Of a DNA stretch of 64,000 nt, positions 1-10,996 are shown in pieces. The notes below the pieces were generated by a model that ran no database searches, had not been told where the DNA came from, and worked only from the letters and a program-made list of their open reading frames with translations. Position 1 is the stretch's first letter. The number at the start of each line of letters is the position of its first letter. A program made the position numbers and the translations under genes. Origin of the DNA: Macropodus opercularis. Taxonomy: Eukaryota > Chordata > Actinopteri > Anabantiformes > Osphronemidae. The DNA lies in the NCBI GenBank assembly GCA_030770545.1, contig CM061106.1:11726501-11790500 (forward strand). The letters are read 5' to 3'.

Positions 1-183
1 TGAAAATTTTCCAGAGTGCTCCATGTGAACATATGGTGGCGGGTGTGGTGCCACTGGCTTTGTGTTATTTTCTTTACTTGACGATTGAGCTGTCATTTGT
101 TTGTGAGCTCCTTTCATTTTGAAATGTTGCATCAGTTCACCTAGAGTCAAAGTTTCTTTCTGTGTGCTTACTGTGGCTCCCAT
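1..183 (-). CDS. gag: Endogenous retrovirus gag, N-terminal part (runs off the left edge)
   Basis: Reading the minus strand from an ATG at 183 gives 61 open codons to the window edge. The product starts MGATVS, a myristoylation-type start expected of a retroviral matrix protein, and holds a PPPY late-domain motif about 45-50 residues in. Gag is the structural protein that assembles at the plasma membrane, and PPPY motifs recruit NEDD4-type ligases for budding. An LTR and primer site lie upstream on the same strand, which supports the call. A second ATG sits one codon earlier (184-186), but the MGATVS start fits N-myristoylation. Seen: the ORF and motifs. Known: the motif functions. Inferred: that this is an old fish retrovirus copy. 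The rest of the element lies outside the window. Confidence 0.6.
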   Translation of the reverse strand, partial: MGATVSTQKETLTLGELMQHFKMKGAHKQMTAQSSSKENNTKPVAPHPPPYVHMEHSGKFS

Positions 184-1213
184 CATCTTTCTCAGAGAGA
201 GAGAGCAGCACCTCGGACCTGTGGCTGCGATCAAATGCTCAGGAATTTTCCAACTCGGCTATTTTAGCAGACTTGTGGCTTTATGAGTTTTAACTTTTCT
301 ACGGACTGCTTTCAGTCTAATGGTGTTCCTCAGCACACCTGCTGCATTTATTTATTTACATTTGTTATATTTACTATATTCTCTATGTTATTTATTTACA
401 TTGATTATATTCTCTACACTATTTATTTACATTCATATACATTGACAATATTCTCTAAACTACTTAAATGCTTACTGTTGTAATCTTGTACATATTTTAC
501 AAGGCTTTTTTAATTGATTTCTGTTTTCTCTCATCTTGTAGCTACTACTTCTATCTCTGAACCAGGCGCTGTACTTTATTAGGCCTACTAGTCTGTATCA
601 CCCCTGAGAGGGCAGAATTAATTTTTATTCCAACTCAGTCGCATGACCTCTTGTACGGCAGGACACATTTTGAGCTCTTCTTTTCACTTCTCTGAATCTA
701 CTGCCCTTCTCTAGTCACCTGCCCTTTTCAGTCACACAGAGTTAGTTGTCACTACCTTAGTTCCTACCTCATGGAAACATTCCCTATGGTCTCATTTACG
801 TACTCAGGTATCAGTCCTAATTCGACATACTTTACCAAATACCAAATTACTCCTCCTAAACAGGTTAGACACAGACCAACCATAAACCAATTACAACACT
901 TTCCACCTGATTAATTTCTCTTCTTCATACACTTAGTGACATACACAGACAAGATAAGACAAACACACATCTTAAACATCTGTTAATCCTGGAGTTCACT
1001 GTTCAAGCTCTCTTATATGTATGTTATTCTTTTAGTTCACTTTAATTTCTAGGTTGTTTTGGAAAGGTCTTGTTGCAGTACTTGCTGACGTTGGTCTGGA
1101 AGGATGCAGTTCTACTCCTGAATTTACAACATAAAAGAAAATTAACTCACCTTAATGGTCTGTTGGGTGTCACCGTCTCCCCTTCTAGACCTCCCCCAGG
1201 CTGCTGGACCAGT
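184..1213 (-). other. Retroviral leader between primer site and gag
   Basis: About 1 kb of non-coding sequence lies between the primer site and the gag start on the minus strand. A good splice donor (AAGGTGAGTT) is visible at about 1143-1152 on the minus strand, where a retroviral major donor would be. Short plus-strand ORFs here (283-483, 1070-1276) show no recognisable protein. The leader is long for a retrovirus, so part of it may be inserted or rearranged sequence. Confidence 0.4.
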
Positions 1214-1233
1214 CCTCCTGGCTTGGCTCACCA
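1214..1233 (-). promoter_or_regulatory. Primer binding site, probably tRNA-Arg
   Basis: Six bases beyond the LTR end the minus strand reads TGGTGAGCCAAGCCAGGAGG. It starts with TGG (pairing to a tRNA CCA end) and resembles the complement of the 3' end of vertebrate tRNA-Arg with one extra base and one mismatch. The tRNA comparison is from memory of that tRNA and is an inference. Confidence 0.5.
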
Positions 1234-1239
1234 AAATGA

Positions 1240-2004
1240 TGTGTCTGACGATAATGATGCTCAGCTTAAGTTCTGACTGATTATAACTGTATTTATCTGT
1301 CAACTAGGTCCAAAATACAAGTATAACTGTTGAAGTCAAAAACGTTTAAGCCAAGAGTCCAAGATTAAGTGTTTATTCACACAAAAACACAGTAAGCCTG
1401 TTAACTTAAACATAGCAGTTTCCCACCGACCTCAACTCACTATGCAGTGGAGTGCACCCGAAACTTCTAATCATTTTAATTAAAACTTGGCAGCTGTCTT
1501 GGTCTTGGTCCAGTCGGTGTAGTATCACTATCATCATCTTCATATTCCTACCTCTGCACCGAGATCATGCACATCCTTTTATACATGCGTTTTATGCAGG
1601 TGTTTAGTCTGTTTACTCCAAGGTTTTATGTTCACTTTTACACCACAATCTCATTGTAATTTCTAAAGGAAAATTAAAAAAAAACATTCAGGAGATAAAA
1701 CTTCAGTCTAACTCTCCTTTGTTTTGTTTTTTTCACTGTTCACTCTCATTAAGTTTCTTTAGTTTTTGAAGTAATCAAAGATTTTCTTCTGATCTACGTC
1801 TCTTTTCTTGTTTGTTTTATTAATGACCCTCATCAAACCCAGGTTGTCCCACATTACTCTTCCTCCGAATCTGCAGCATCAGTCTCATCAACAGACACTG
1901 ATATTCATAAAATCTCTCCCCTATGCAGCCAGTCTGTAGACACCATTAAACATGAATACTAGCATATTTCAAACCACATCTGGCTAAATTCAGTGGCCAG
2001 ACAT
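1240..2004 (-). repeat. Retroviral 5' LTR, minus strand (outer boundary uncertain)
   Basis: On the minus strand a TATAAAAGG box lies at 1583-1575 and a polyadenylation signal AATAAA at 1377-1372. The LTR ends in CAGACACA at 1240, immediately before the primer site. This order (promoter, R, poly-A signal, U5, PBS) is that of an LTR. The U3 start is a guess, placed at a TGTCTGG on the minus strand near 2004. No second LTR is inside the window for comparison. Confidence 0.5.
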
Positions 2005-3919
2005 CATGTCGCCAACCAGCGCGGTTAACAGGCAGGTGTATGAGGGGAATTTACTTATTGTTGGAGTCTTTGTTTTTGAAGTAATAAAATCCCAGCTTTT
2101 AGTCAGTCATGTGTCTCTTATTGTGAAACTGCTGCTGTTTCCTGTTCCTACCTGTTCCAGGTTCAGCCCCACCTCATTCCAGGAAACAGCTCTGCTGTGT
2201 CACGTCTGGAGTGGAGTCTTCTTTTACGCGTAGGTTGAACTGTAAGTCTGCTTTATTTGATTCTTTGACGTTTATTAACTGAACTAATGAAGTTTGTTAC
2301 AGTTTACCCTCTATATTCACGGTTTAACAGCAAAGTTTAGTGGAGATCAGATCAGCTGCAGCTTCACCTGCGTTTGCTTTGTGTGCGTCATCATGTGAAC
2401 TCATGTAGGAAGTTGAAGTGTAGAAATTCTATATGTTTCAGTTAACTGTGACTTGAAGTTAAATTAGAGGCTTTAAATGTAGGTTTGAATAAAACAACAT
2501 TCTTCATCTTGTTGAATTTAGAGAAATGACATAATGGAACCTACAGACAGGTCGGTCGGCAGAGGCAAATCTCACTGGGTTGGTTTGAGTTTTGCTTTGA
2601 ATGTGACAAAAGCGATAAAGTGCTTTACATTTGTAATCATTTGTAGACAAAACAGCAACAGCTGAAAGAGGAGTTGTACAAGTAAATAAAGAGTCAAGAA
2701 TGTCGACTCTCAGCTTTAAGCTGTTTAGTTGCTCAACACTGAGACACAGTCCAACCTGTCATGCTGCATATTTCCATGCACACACGCACACACACAGAAG
2801 TAGCTGCAGAAGGAGGAAGTTCAGTAAGTGATTGGACTCTCAAAAGCACCTGGTTTTGTTTACAGTAAACATTGTAGTATTTTGCCTTTAGTAAACATAC
2901 AGACTATCTCATCTTAACATATTTTCAGTATAATTTTTTGTAAAGGTCTTCAATAAAGGCAAATAAAGCTTCTTCATGTTCCTCTGTTACAGTACAAAAC
3001 CCGTAAAAACTTACCAGATTTACACAAATGAAGGAGAAATGAAAATGGGTTGTATTAACATATAAATACATGAAATTAAATCAATAAATTATTATTCATA
3101 CTTTATCATTATAATGGTTTGCAGAAGCACAAAGTCATTATTATTTAACAAGCTTATTCATTATTAGATGCAATTTTTTTTAAAGCAGACAATAACTTCC
3201 TTTGTCTTTGATAAACTTGTTTACTAACTACACTGACGAACCATCACTGTGGTGTTATTGTGAAAATCTGCTCCTGCTTTATGTCCAACTGCAGCGTTTC
3301 ATTTGTTTTGCATTGTCCCGACTCTTTGTTGATAACTTTCACAGTAACTGTTGATGGTAAGGAGAAACTGGGGCTTTCTGAAGTTCAATGTTGACATAAC
3401 TGTGTCAAACCATATGATGAACGTTAGTTACTCTTTAAATTACTACTTCTTCTTCTGCTTTATGTGACTTTAAGTGGGAGAGATTACGATTCACATTGAG
3501 TTTAGTTGTTCCTGTCACTGTTACTCTAACAACTAAACCACCAGGAGAATAGAGGACAGTTTGTATTTGTGTATCTTTCTATTCTAATAGATTTATCTAC
3601 ACACTAAACTCTTTCCTTCAATCTTAATGAATGAATCTACTATAAATATTAATCATAAATGCTCTCATAAACACAATAAAATCTGCAGGATTCACTTATT
3701 AGATTACTTTTAGATTTACATGCCAATCAAAACCAATGTAACATGTCTTCTTGGCCCTGACAAAATAACCAACAATACATTTGTATGAAACCAGTATGTT
3801 GTTGATCTGCCTTTATAAAGGATAACATCTCTACCTATTGTTAGTTTGTTCCTCTACAAACAGCACAAATCTTGACAAACAAAATTATCTCCTGCTGTAT
3901 ATGGTGTGTCTGTCAATCA
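2005..3919. other. Upstream flank of the NLR gene, no gene seen
   Basis: This is AT-rich non-coding DNA. A few short ORFs occur, for example 2006-2233 plus, with no family resemblance. A promoter or 5' untranslated exon of the NLR gene may lie here, but I cannot place it. Confidence 0.4.
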
Positions 3920-4186
3920 AATGGTAAATGGTCTGTTTGGGTTTGTTTTTTTTTGTATTGCGCTTTTCTACCTATTCCAAGTGCTTAGACACTGCGTCTC
4001 ATTCACCCATTCGCACAAACACGGGTGGCAGAGCTGCTTTGCAGCTTAGGCTGAGACACCAGGGGCAGCTTGGGGTTCAGTGTCTTGCCCAAGGACACTT
4101 AGGAAACATGGCTGGGGAAGCCAGGAATCGAACCACCGATCCTACGATTGGTGGGCGACAGCTCTACCTCTGAGCCACTGCCGCCC
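3920..4186 (-). repeat. tRNA-derived SINE
   Basis: The minus strand starts GGGCGGCAGTGGCTCAGAGG, which contains a Pol III A-box-like region. A B-box-like GGTTCGATTCC follows at 4134-4124. It continues with the body common to fish SINEs ('gtgtccttgggcaagacact') and ends in an A/T-rich tail near 3920. It lies just upstream of the first coding exon of the NLR gene. Confidence 0.75.
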
Positions 4187-4296
4187 ACAAATCACTGCAG
4201 AGTTTTCTTATCATACTGATTTCCGCTGATGTGCAGATTAATGATGTGTGTTTGTCTCCACATGAAGGTAGAAAGTGTGTGTGAGCTGATGTGGAC

Positions 4297-5927
4297 ATGA
4301 ATCAGTGTGAGGACAGAGAGGAGGGAGCCCCTCCCTCTAAAACCACTCTGTGTGGGGACCATGAGAGCCAGACCAAAGCTCAGAGGTGAGATGACTGAGA
4401 CCATCTGATGATTCTGTCTCCAAGTCACACACACTATTTAAGATTCACTATTATTGGTCATTGATGAAGGAAACGTCCACTGAATGTGTGAGAGTCACTA
4501 AGTTGTTTTTCTATCAGGTCCCATCAGAGACAAGAATCTGCTGAAGCTGGACCTGAACCCAGTTGTGTGTCCTTCAAGAGCAACATGTCAAAGAATATTA
4601 TTGTTAAATTTAAAGACCAACCTGCATCAGAGTCAAAGTGAGTTGTTGTCAGTGTGAATCAGGTTGAACAATTTGATGTAAACTTTCTATGATGATCAAT
4701 TGTTGTGTTGTTTGTTTGTGATGTGAGTCAGTTGGTTTGTGTTTGAAGTGTTAATGTGAAAGAGAAGCTTTCTTCACTGTTCTTCCAGCAAACACTCTGA
4801 TCATGGATCAAATCTCCATCCAGCCAGTAGCTAAAGCTCTGATCCTGTAGAGGGTCACAGGGGCTGCTCCTCTTCTAATGAAGTGCTGACTTGCAGGCAG
4901 ACGTCAAAGGAAGCAGCTGAACCACAAATGTTCAACTCTGATCAAATCTGGTTATTGACGTTCTCTACGTGCAGATTTGGCTCAAATGTCTTCCAGCAGT
5001 AGGTTGAAGTTCCTGCTGTTAGACTTTAGTTGATGTTGTTGCAGTAAGTGGAGACGACTGTTTGTCCCCAGTGTCAGCACCAGAGCTGACGTCTGAACTT
5101 TGATGTAGGATCCAACAATGAATGAATGGAGGAAGTGGTTCAATGTTACTAGTGTGAGCAGCAGCTCTGCCTCAGACTCACACAGTTCAACACATTCCCA
5201 CTGGGAGCTGCCCAGTACAACCAGTCTGATCCCAGCAGACTCTGTCTCTAGACGCCTTGTTCCAACACGTCAGCATTGTTCAGTGAGGGAGGCAGAGATA
5301 GATGTTGTTCAGAGCTGCTGAGACTGTGACAGTAAAGCTTCACCGCTACAGGGAGTCTCTGACTCACTGCTCACATCAAGCATCACTTCATGGACCTTTA
5401 CCTTGTGTGTGTCTCTGTGTGGACTCACATCATGTGAGCTCATTCTTCATGGTTCCTCCACAGAGTGGACCAGCAGAGCTCAGAGGTTCCCAGTGGTCAG
5501 TCTGCCCAGCAGCACCAAACACACCTGGACTCCATGTTTATGGTCTGTACATGGACAACCACTACTTTCATCTGTTGTGTTCAATCGTCTCCATGCTGCA
5601 CTTTTACACCAGTGGATTGTCAGTGTGTCCAACATGGATCTGATGTTTGGCTCCATGCTTTTAGTTGGATGGTGTCATTCATAGAGTTTCTGTTCCAGCT
5701 GCTGGAGGACAACATTGTCATGTTCGTGAAGAAGGAGCTGAAGAAGATCCAGAAGGTTCTGAGTCCAGATTACCCAGAATGCTTAGAGAGTCAGAGGGAG
5801 GATGAGGAGGCGTTGGATGGTGAGGATGAAGAGCAGAGGAGGAGCAGCAGAGACGCATTTCTGAAGATCACACTGAACTTCCTGAGGAGGATGAAGCAGG
5901 AGGAGCTGGCTGACTGTCTGCAGAGCA
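4297..5927 (+). other. NLR N-terminal exons 1-4
   Basis: Exon 1 (4297-4385) gives MNQCEDREEG and ends AG|gtgaga. Exon 2 (4518-4637) ends before gtgagt. Exon 3 (5464-5542) encodes a Gln/Ser-rich stretch containing SAQQHQTHLDSMFM. Exon 4 (5699-5927) encodes LLEDNIVMFVKKELKKIQKV, an acidic segment and a helical end (DAFLKITLNFLRRMKQEELA). These short N-terminal exons are typical of fish NLR-C genes. No PYRIN or CARD fold is evident. The linking introns hold nothing I recognise. Confidence 0.8.
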
Positions 5928-8900
5928 GTAAGAGGAATTAACTCAACATTTAACATCACACACACAGTCACACATTTACTGATGTCATTCTGCCATTAAA
6001 TTACCTGAATCATTGTTTGTTATTTGTTCATTCAGGAACTTCTGCTGCAGTTTGTCAGCGTCAGCTTAAATCTCAGCTGCAGCAGAAGTTCCAGTGTGTG
6101 TTTGAAGGCATCGCTAAAGCAGGAAACCCAACCCTTCTGAACCAGATCTACACAGAGCTCTACATCACAGAGGGAGGGACTGGAGACGTCAACCATGAAC
6201 ATGAGGTCAGACAGATTGAAGCAGCCTCCAGGAAACCACACAGAGCAGAAACAACCATCAGACTAGAAGACGTCTTTAAAGGCTCAGCTGGAAGAGATGG
6301 ACCCATCAGAACCGTGGTGACCAAGGGAGTGGCTGGCATTGGGAAAACAGTCCTGACACAGAAGTTCACTCTGGACTGGGCTGAAGGCAAAGCCAACCAG
6401 GACGTACACTTCACATTTCCATTCACCTTCAGAGAGCTGAACGTGCTGAAAGAGCAAAAGTTCAGCTTGGTGGAACTTGTTCATCACTTCTTCACTGGAA
6501 CCAAAGCAGCAGGAATTTGCAGCTTTGAACAGTTCCAGGTCGTGTTCATCTTGGACGGTCTGGATGAGAGTCGACTTCCTCTGGACTTCCACCAGACTGA
6601 AACCCTGACTGATGTCACAGAGTCCACCTCAGTGGATGTGCTGCTGACAAACCTCATCAGGGGGAACCTGCTTCCCTCTGCTCGCCTCTGGATCACCACA
6701 CGACCTGCAGCAGCCAATCAGATCCCTCCTGGGTGTGTTGACATGGTGACAGAGGTCAGAGGGTTCACTGACCCACAGAAGGAGCAGTACTTCAGGAAGA
6801 GGTTCATAGATGAGCAGCAGGCCACAACCATCATCTCCCACATCAAGACATCACGAAGCCTCCACATCATGTGTCACATCCCAGTCTTCTGCTGGATCAC
6901 TGCTACGGTTCTGGAGGATCTGCTGAGAACCAGAGAGGGAGGAGAGCTGCCCAAGACCCTGACTGAGATGTACATCCACTTCCTGGTGGTTCAGACCAAA
7001 GTGAAGAACATCAAGTACGATGGAGGAGCTGAGACAGATCCACACTGGAATGAAAAGAGCAGGAAGATGATTGAGTCTCTGGGAAAAGTCGCCCTTGAGC
7101 AGCTGCAGAAAGGAAACCTGATCTTCTACGAGTCAGACCTGACAGAGTGTGGCATCGATGTCAGAGCAGCCTCAGTTTACTCAGGAGTGTTCACACAGGT
7201 CTTTAGAGAGGAGAGAGGACTGTACCAGGACAAGGTGTTCTGCTTCGTCCATCTGAGTGTTCAGGAGTTTCTGGCTGCTCTTCACGTCCATCTGACCTTC
7301 ATCAACTCTGGAGTCAATCTGCTGTCAACATCCCAGGAGTCTAAACTATTTAGAAGGAAGAAGGAACCAATACATTTCTACTAGGACGCTGTGGACCAGG
7401 CCTTACAGAGTCCAAATGGACACCTGGACCTGTTTCTTCGCTTCCTCCTCGGTTTTTCACTGCAGACCAGTCAGACTCTACTACAAGGTCTGATGACCCA
7501 GACAGGAAGTAGCTCACAGACCAATCAGAAAACAGTCCAGTACATCAAGGAGAAGCTCAGTGAGGATCTGTCTGCAGAGAGAAGCATCAACCTGTTCCAC
7601 TGTCTGAATGAACTGAATGATGGTTCTCTAGTGGAGCAGATCCAACAGAACCTGAGATCAGGACGTCTCTCCACACATGAACTGTCTCCTGCTCAGTGGT
7701 CGGCTCTGGTCTTCATCTTACTGTCATCAGGAGAAGATCTGGACGTGTTTGACCTGAGGAAATACTCTGGTTCAGAGGAGGCTCTGCTGAGGCTGCTGCC
7801 AGTCGTCAAAGCCTCCAACAAAGCTGTGTAAGTATATGTATAGTTCTACATGTAGTTATTAATCATGTACTATGTTTTAATTAATGTGACATTACATAAA
7901 TATTATTATAATTATATTTTAACTTGTCTCACTAGACTAAGTGGCTGTAACCTGTCAGAGAGAAGCTGTGAAGCTCTTTCCTCAGTTCTCAGCTCTCAGT
8001 CCTCTAGTCTGAGAGAACTAGACCTGAGTAACAACGACCTGCAGGATTCAGGAGTGAAGCTGTTGTCTGCTGGACTGAAGAGTCCACACTGTCAACTGGA
8101 GACTCTCAGGTCAGATCAGATTACTGTTAGATTTAATTAAATGCACATATTTAAAATGTCAACACCAAAATGACAGAACAGTTTAAACATACTTATTTCA
8201 CAATATGTATATTGTTTGGTGTTTCAATAAGCAACAAATGGTAGACTTTTACAAAGCATTTGAAATATAATTTTTTTTGCATTTCATTAGGGTATTTATA
8301 TTTATTATTAAAACAGTTCTATAAATATTTATTGTGCTGTCAAACACTGTCTCTTCAGACTAAGTGGCTGTAACCTGTCAGAGAGAAGCTGTGAAGCTCT
8401 GTCCTCAGTTCTCAGCTCTCAGTCCTCTAGTCTGAGAGAACTGGACCTGAGTAACAACGACCTGCAGGATTCAGGAGTGAAGCTGTTGTCTGCTGGACTG
8501 GAGAGTCCACACTGTGAACTAGAGACTCTCAGGTCAGATCAACTTACTGTTTGTTTTAAATACATCGAGATTTCCAGATGTCACACTGTTTACACGTCAT
8601 AGACTAATCAGTTTAAACTTTCTAATGTCAGAATGTTTGATTTACAAAAGTTCTCCATTAGTTACGTACTTATTTTAACAACATACAAAATACTTTACAT
8701 TTGTTTCTCTTTTAACTTTTATTATTATTAATTAATATTAATATATATGACCACAAATGTTTATTACTCTGGTCATCTCTGTCTCATCAGACTGAGTGGT
8801 TGTCACCTGTCAGAGAGAAGCTGTGAAGCTCTGTCCTCAGTTCTCAGCTCTCAGTCCTCTATTCTGAGAGAACTGGACCTGAGTAACAACGACCTGCAGG

Positions 8901-10996
8901 ATTCAGGAGTGAAGCTGTTGTCTGCTGGACTGAAGAGTCCACACTGTCAACTGGAGACTCTCAGGTCAGGATTGATCAACTTCACTACATTCAATTCAGC
9001 TGGTGGAGAGTCACACAGACATTATCTTAAGATGTCTAAACAAAAAACAGTAACCATAAAACCAAATTATCTTTATGTATCACAAGAATATCAGTGTGGA
9101 ATGATGAATTTCTAAACTTGTATCACTTTACAGGAACAAGCAATATAGCAACTTTTGCAGATAATCTGAAATCTGTATTTGCAAAGTATGTATCAGTTGA
9201 TAGTCTTGCATTTTATAAGTGAAGGTCTTCACCAATCTTGTTTTCTCATTTCATTGATTTCACTCCACCTTTGTCAACATCTGACTCCTTCGGTGACATC
9301 AGGTTCAGTGTGTAACTTGATGATGGTTGTAATTGTGACATGTCCATCAAACTCCTCCTCCAGGTCTTCTCTGTGTTGTTGTGTGTCTACAGGCTGTCAG
9401 GTTGTCTGGTCACAGAGGGAGGTTGTGCTTCTCTGGCCTCAGCTCTGAGCTCCAACCCCTCCCATCTGAGAGAGCTGGACCTGAGCTACAACCATCCAGG
9501 AGACTCAGGAGTGAAGCTGCTGTCTGCTCTACTGGAGGATCCACACTGGAGACTGGACACTCTCAGGTATGGAGAGACTTGTTTTAGCAGAGACTTCAAC
9601 AGGAGCAGGAGCTGAGTGAAGAGCTCCACTAAATCTCTGCTGCTCATGTCCAGGATCAGCTGCTCTAATGAAACATGCTTCAACCAGAACCAACACAAAG
9701 TGATGAACTGTATCAGTGACACTTCCTGCTCTGAGTCCAGATGCATTTTACCGCTGGCAGCAACTGTTACACATTTACTGCACTGAAAGTTAGTGACATA
9801 CTGTGAACCTGTTGAACATGGTTTAGTGTCACTAGATGAGTCTCCAGTAGCTGTAGGTGAACTAGACTCCTCTGAACACAGGACAACGTCTGAACCTCAG
9901 GTTTTTCTCCACATTCCAGCTCTGAGATCAGTCCCAAACATTAGAGACACAGAGTCCATGTGTGTAGAGTTGAGCCTCTTTGACTTTGCTCCAGTTTCCT
10001 GCTTCCTGTGGCGTCACATTAGTTTGGTGGTGACAGAATGAGACTGAAAGCAGGAGTCTGACACCAAAACTGATCTTCAGTAGAGAAGTGAAGCCTTTTC
10101 TCCACGTCACCTCCTGCTCCTTAGATTCCAAGATAAGGCTCCAATTCCTTAGTATCTGCTGAATGTCCATCCCTACATACAAGCCTCCATCTGAACACAA
10201 TCCTAAAACAACATGAGAGCCATGTAATGTCCATGTCTGCATGTGCTGGTCTGACCCCGTCCTCCTTTCAGGGTGGAGCCTGGTGGAGTCCGATGGTTGA
10301 GACCAGGTCTGAGGAAGTGTAAGTGTGTTTTAATGAGACTGATGAAACAAAGCAGCAACATTCAACCATCTTCAAACTGTCACATCACTGATGTCATGAG
10401 TCATCATCAAACTGATGACAGATGAATAACTGCAGCTGGATTGTGTCTTGTTCTCTCCATCAGATTTCTGTCAACTCACCATCGACACAAACACAGTAAA
10501 CAGAAAACTACGACTGTCTGACAACAACAGGAAGGTGACACGTGTGGAGGAGGATCAGTCGTATCCTGATTATCCAGACAGATTTGACCACTGGCCTCAG
10601 CTGCTGTGTAGTAATGAACTGACTGGTCGCTGTTACTGGGAGGTGGAGTGGAGAGAAAATGTTTATGTAGCAGTGAGTTATAGAAGAATCAGAAGGAAAA
10701 CATGCAGTGAAAACAGTGTGTTTGGAGGAAACGATCAATCCTGGAGTCTGAAATGCTCTCATGTTGGTGGTTACTTCGTCTTTCACAATAACACAGTAAC
10801 ATCCATCTCATCCTCCTCTGTGTCTGACAGAGTCTCAGTGTTTGTGGACTGTCCTGCTGGTTCTCTGTCCTTCTACAGAGTCTCTTCTGACAAACTGATC
10901 CACCTCCACACCTTCAACACCACATTCACTCAACCTCTGTATCCTGGGTTTAGGTTCTGGTTGTGTGGTTCCTCAGTGTCTCTGTGTGATGTGTAA
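4297..10996 (+). CDS. NLR-C (NLRC3-like) gene: FISNA-NACHT-LRR-B30.2, with an in-frame TAG
   Basis: Ten exons can be placed with consensus splice sites: 4297-4385, 4518-4637, 5464-5542, 5699-5927, 6036-7827, 7936-8109, 8359-8532, 8791-8964, 9393-9566 and 10272-10318, plus the terminal exon 10464-10996. Together they total 3,585 nt, divisible by three with consistent phases, giving about 1,194 codons. The order is a teleost-type N-terminus, FISNA, NACHT with Walker A and B, winged-helix region, four LRR exons and a PRY-SPRY (B30.2) domain. That is the hallmark of the fish-expanded NLR-C family of cytosolic innate immune sensors. The start ATG (MNQCEDREEG) matches the usual N-terminal exon of the family. 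One codon, TAG at 7382-7384 (codon 622), interrupts an otherwise intact frame, so the allele may be a recent pseudogene, or this is a sequencing error. Confidence 0.9.
6036..7827 (+). other. FISNA-NACHT exon of the NLR gene
   Basis: This single 1,792-nt exon is the core ATPase and oligomerisation module. FISNA occupies roughly the first 90 codons (KFQCVFEGIAKAG ... IYTELYITEGG). The Walker A loop reads GVAGIGKT. Walker B reads VVFILDGLDE. A winged-helix/superhelical region follows, containing CFVHLSVQEFLAALHV. The frame is open up to TAG at 7382-7384, after FRRKKEPIHFY, then resumes at once with DAVDQALQSPNGHLDLFLRF, the conserved continuation in this family. The exon ends GCTGT|gtaagt at 7827. 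Confidence 0.9.
7382..7384 (+). other. Premature in-frame TAG in the NACHT exon
   Basis: The codon sits between TTC-TAC and GAC-GCT-GTG inside conserved NLR sequence, with the same frame open on both sides. A CAG-to-TAG transition would explain it. It removes the end of the NACHT module, all LRRs and the B30.2 domain. Confidence 0.9.
7936..8964 (+). repeat. Three near-identical 174-nt LRR exons of the NLR gene
   Basis: Exons 7936-8109, 8359-8532 and 8791-8964 are each exactly 174 nt, enter and leave in phase 2, and encode ribonuclease-inhibitor-type LRRs (LSGCNLSERSCEALSSVLSS ... LRELDLSNNDLQDSGVKLLS). They differ from each other at only a handful of positions, while the introns between them differ widely. 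This points to recent exon duplication or gene conversion. LRRs form the putative sensing surface. Confidence 0.85.
9393..9566 (+). other. Fourth, divergent LRR exon of the NLR gene
   Basis: It has the same length (174 nt) and phase as the three preceding LRR exons but a different sequence: LSGCLVTEGGCASLASALSS and LRELDLSYNHPGDSGVKLLS. This is the usual C-terminal LRR type in fish NLR-C genes. Acceptor ctacag at 9387-9392; donor gtatgg after 9566. Confidence 0.8.
10272..10996 (+). other. PRY-SPRY (B30.2) exons of the NLR gene
   Basis: A 47-nt linker exon (10272-10318, EPGGVRWLRPGLRK) is followed by the terminal exon 10464-10996. The terminal exon encodes PRY (CQLTIDTNTVNRKLRLSDNN, then a WPQLLCSNELTGRCYWEVEW region) and SPRY sequence, ending FWLCGSSVSLCDV and a TAA at 10994. 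B30.2 domains bind protein ligands. Their C-terminal fusion to NACHT-LRR proteins is specific to fish NLR-C. Confidence 0.88.
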
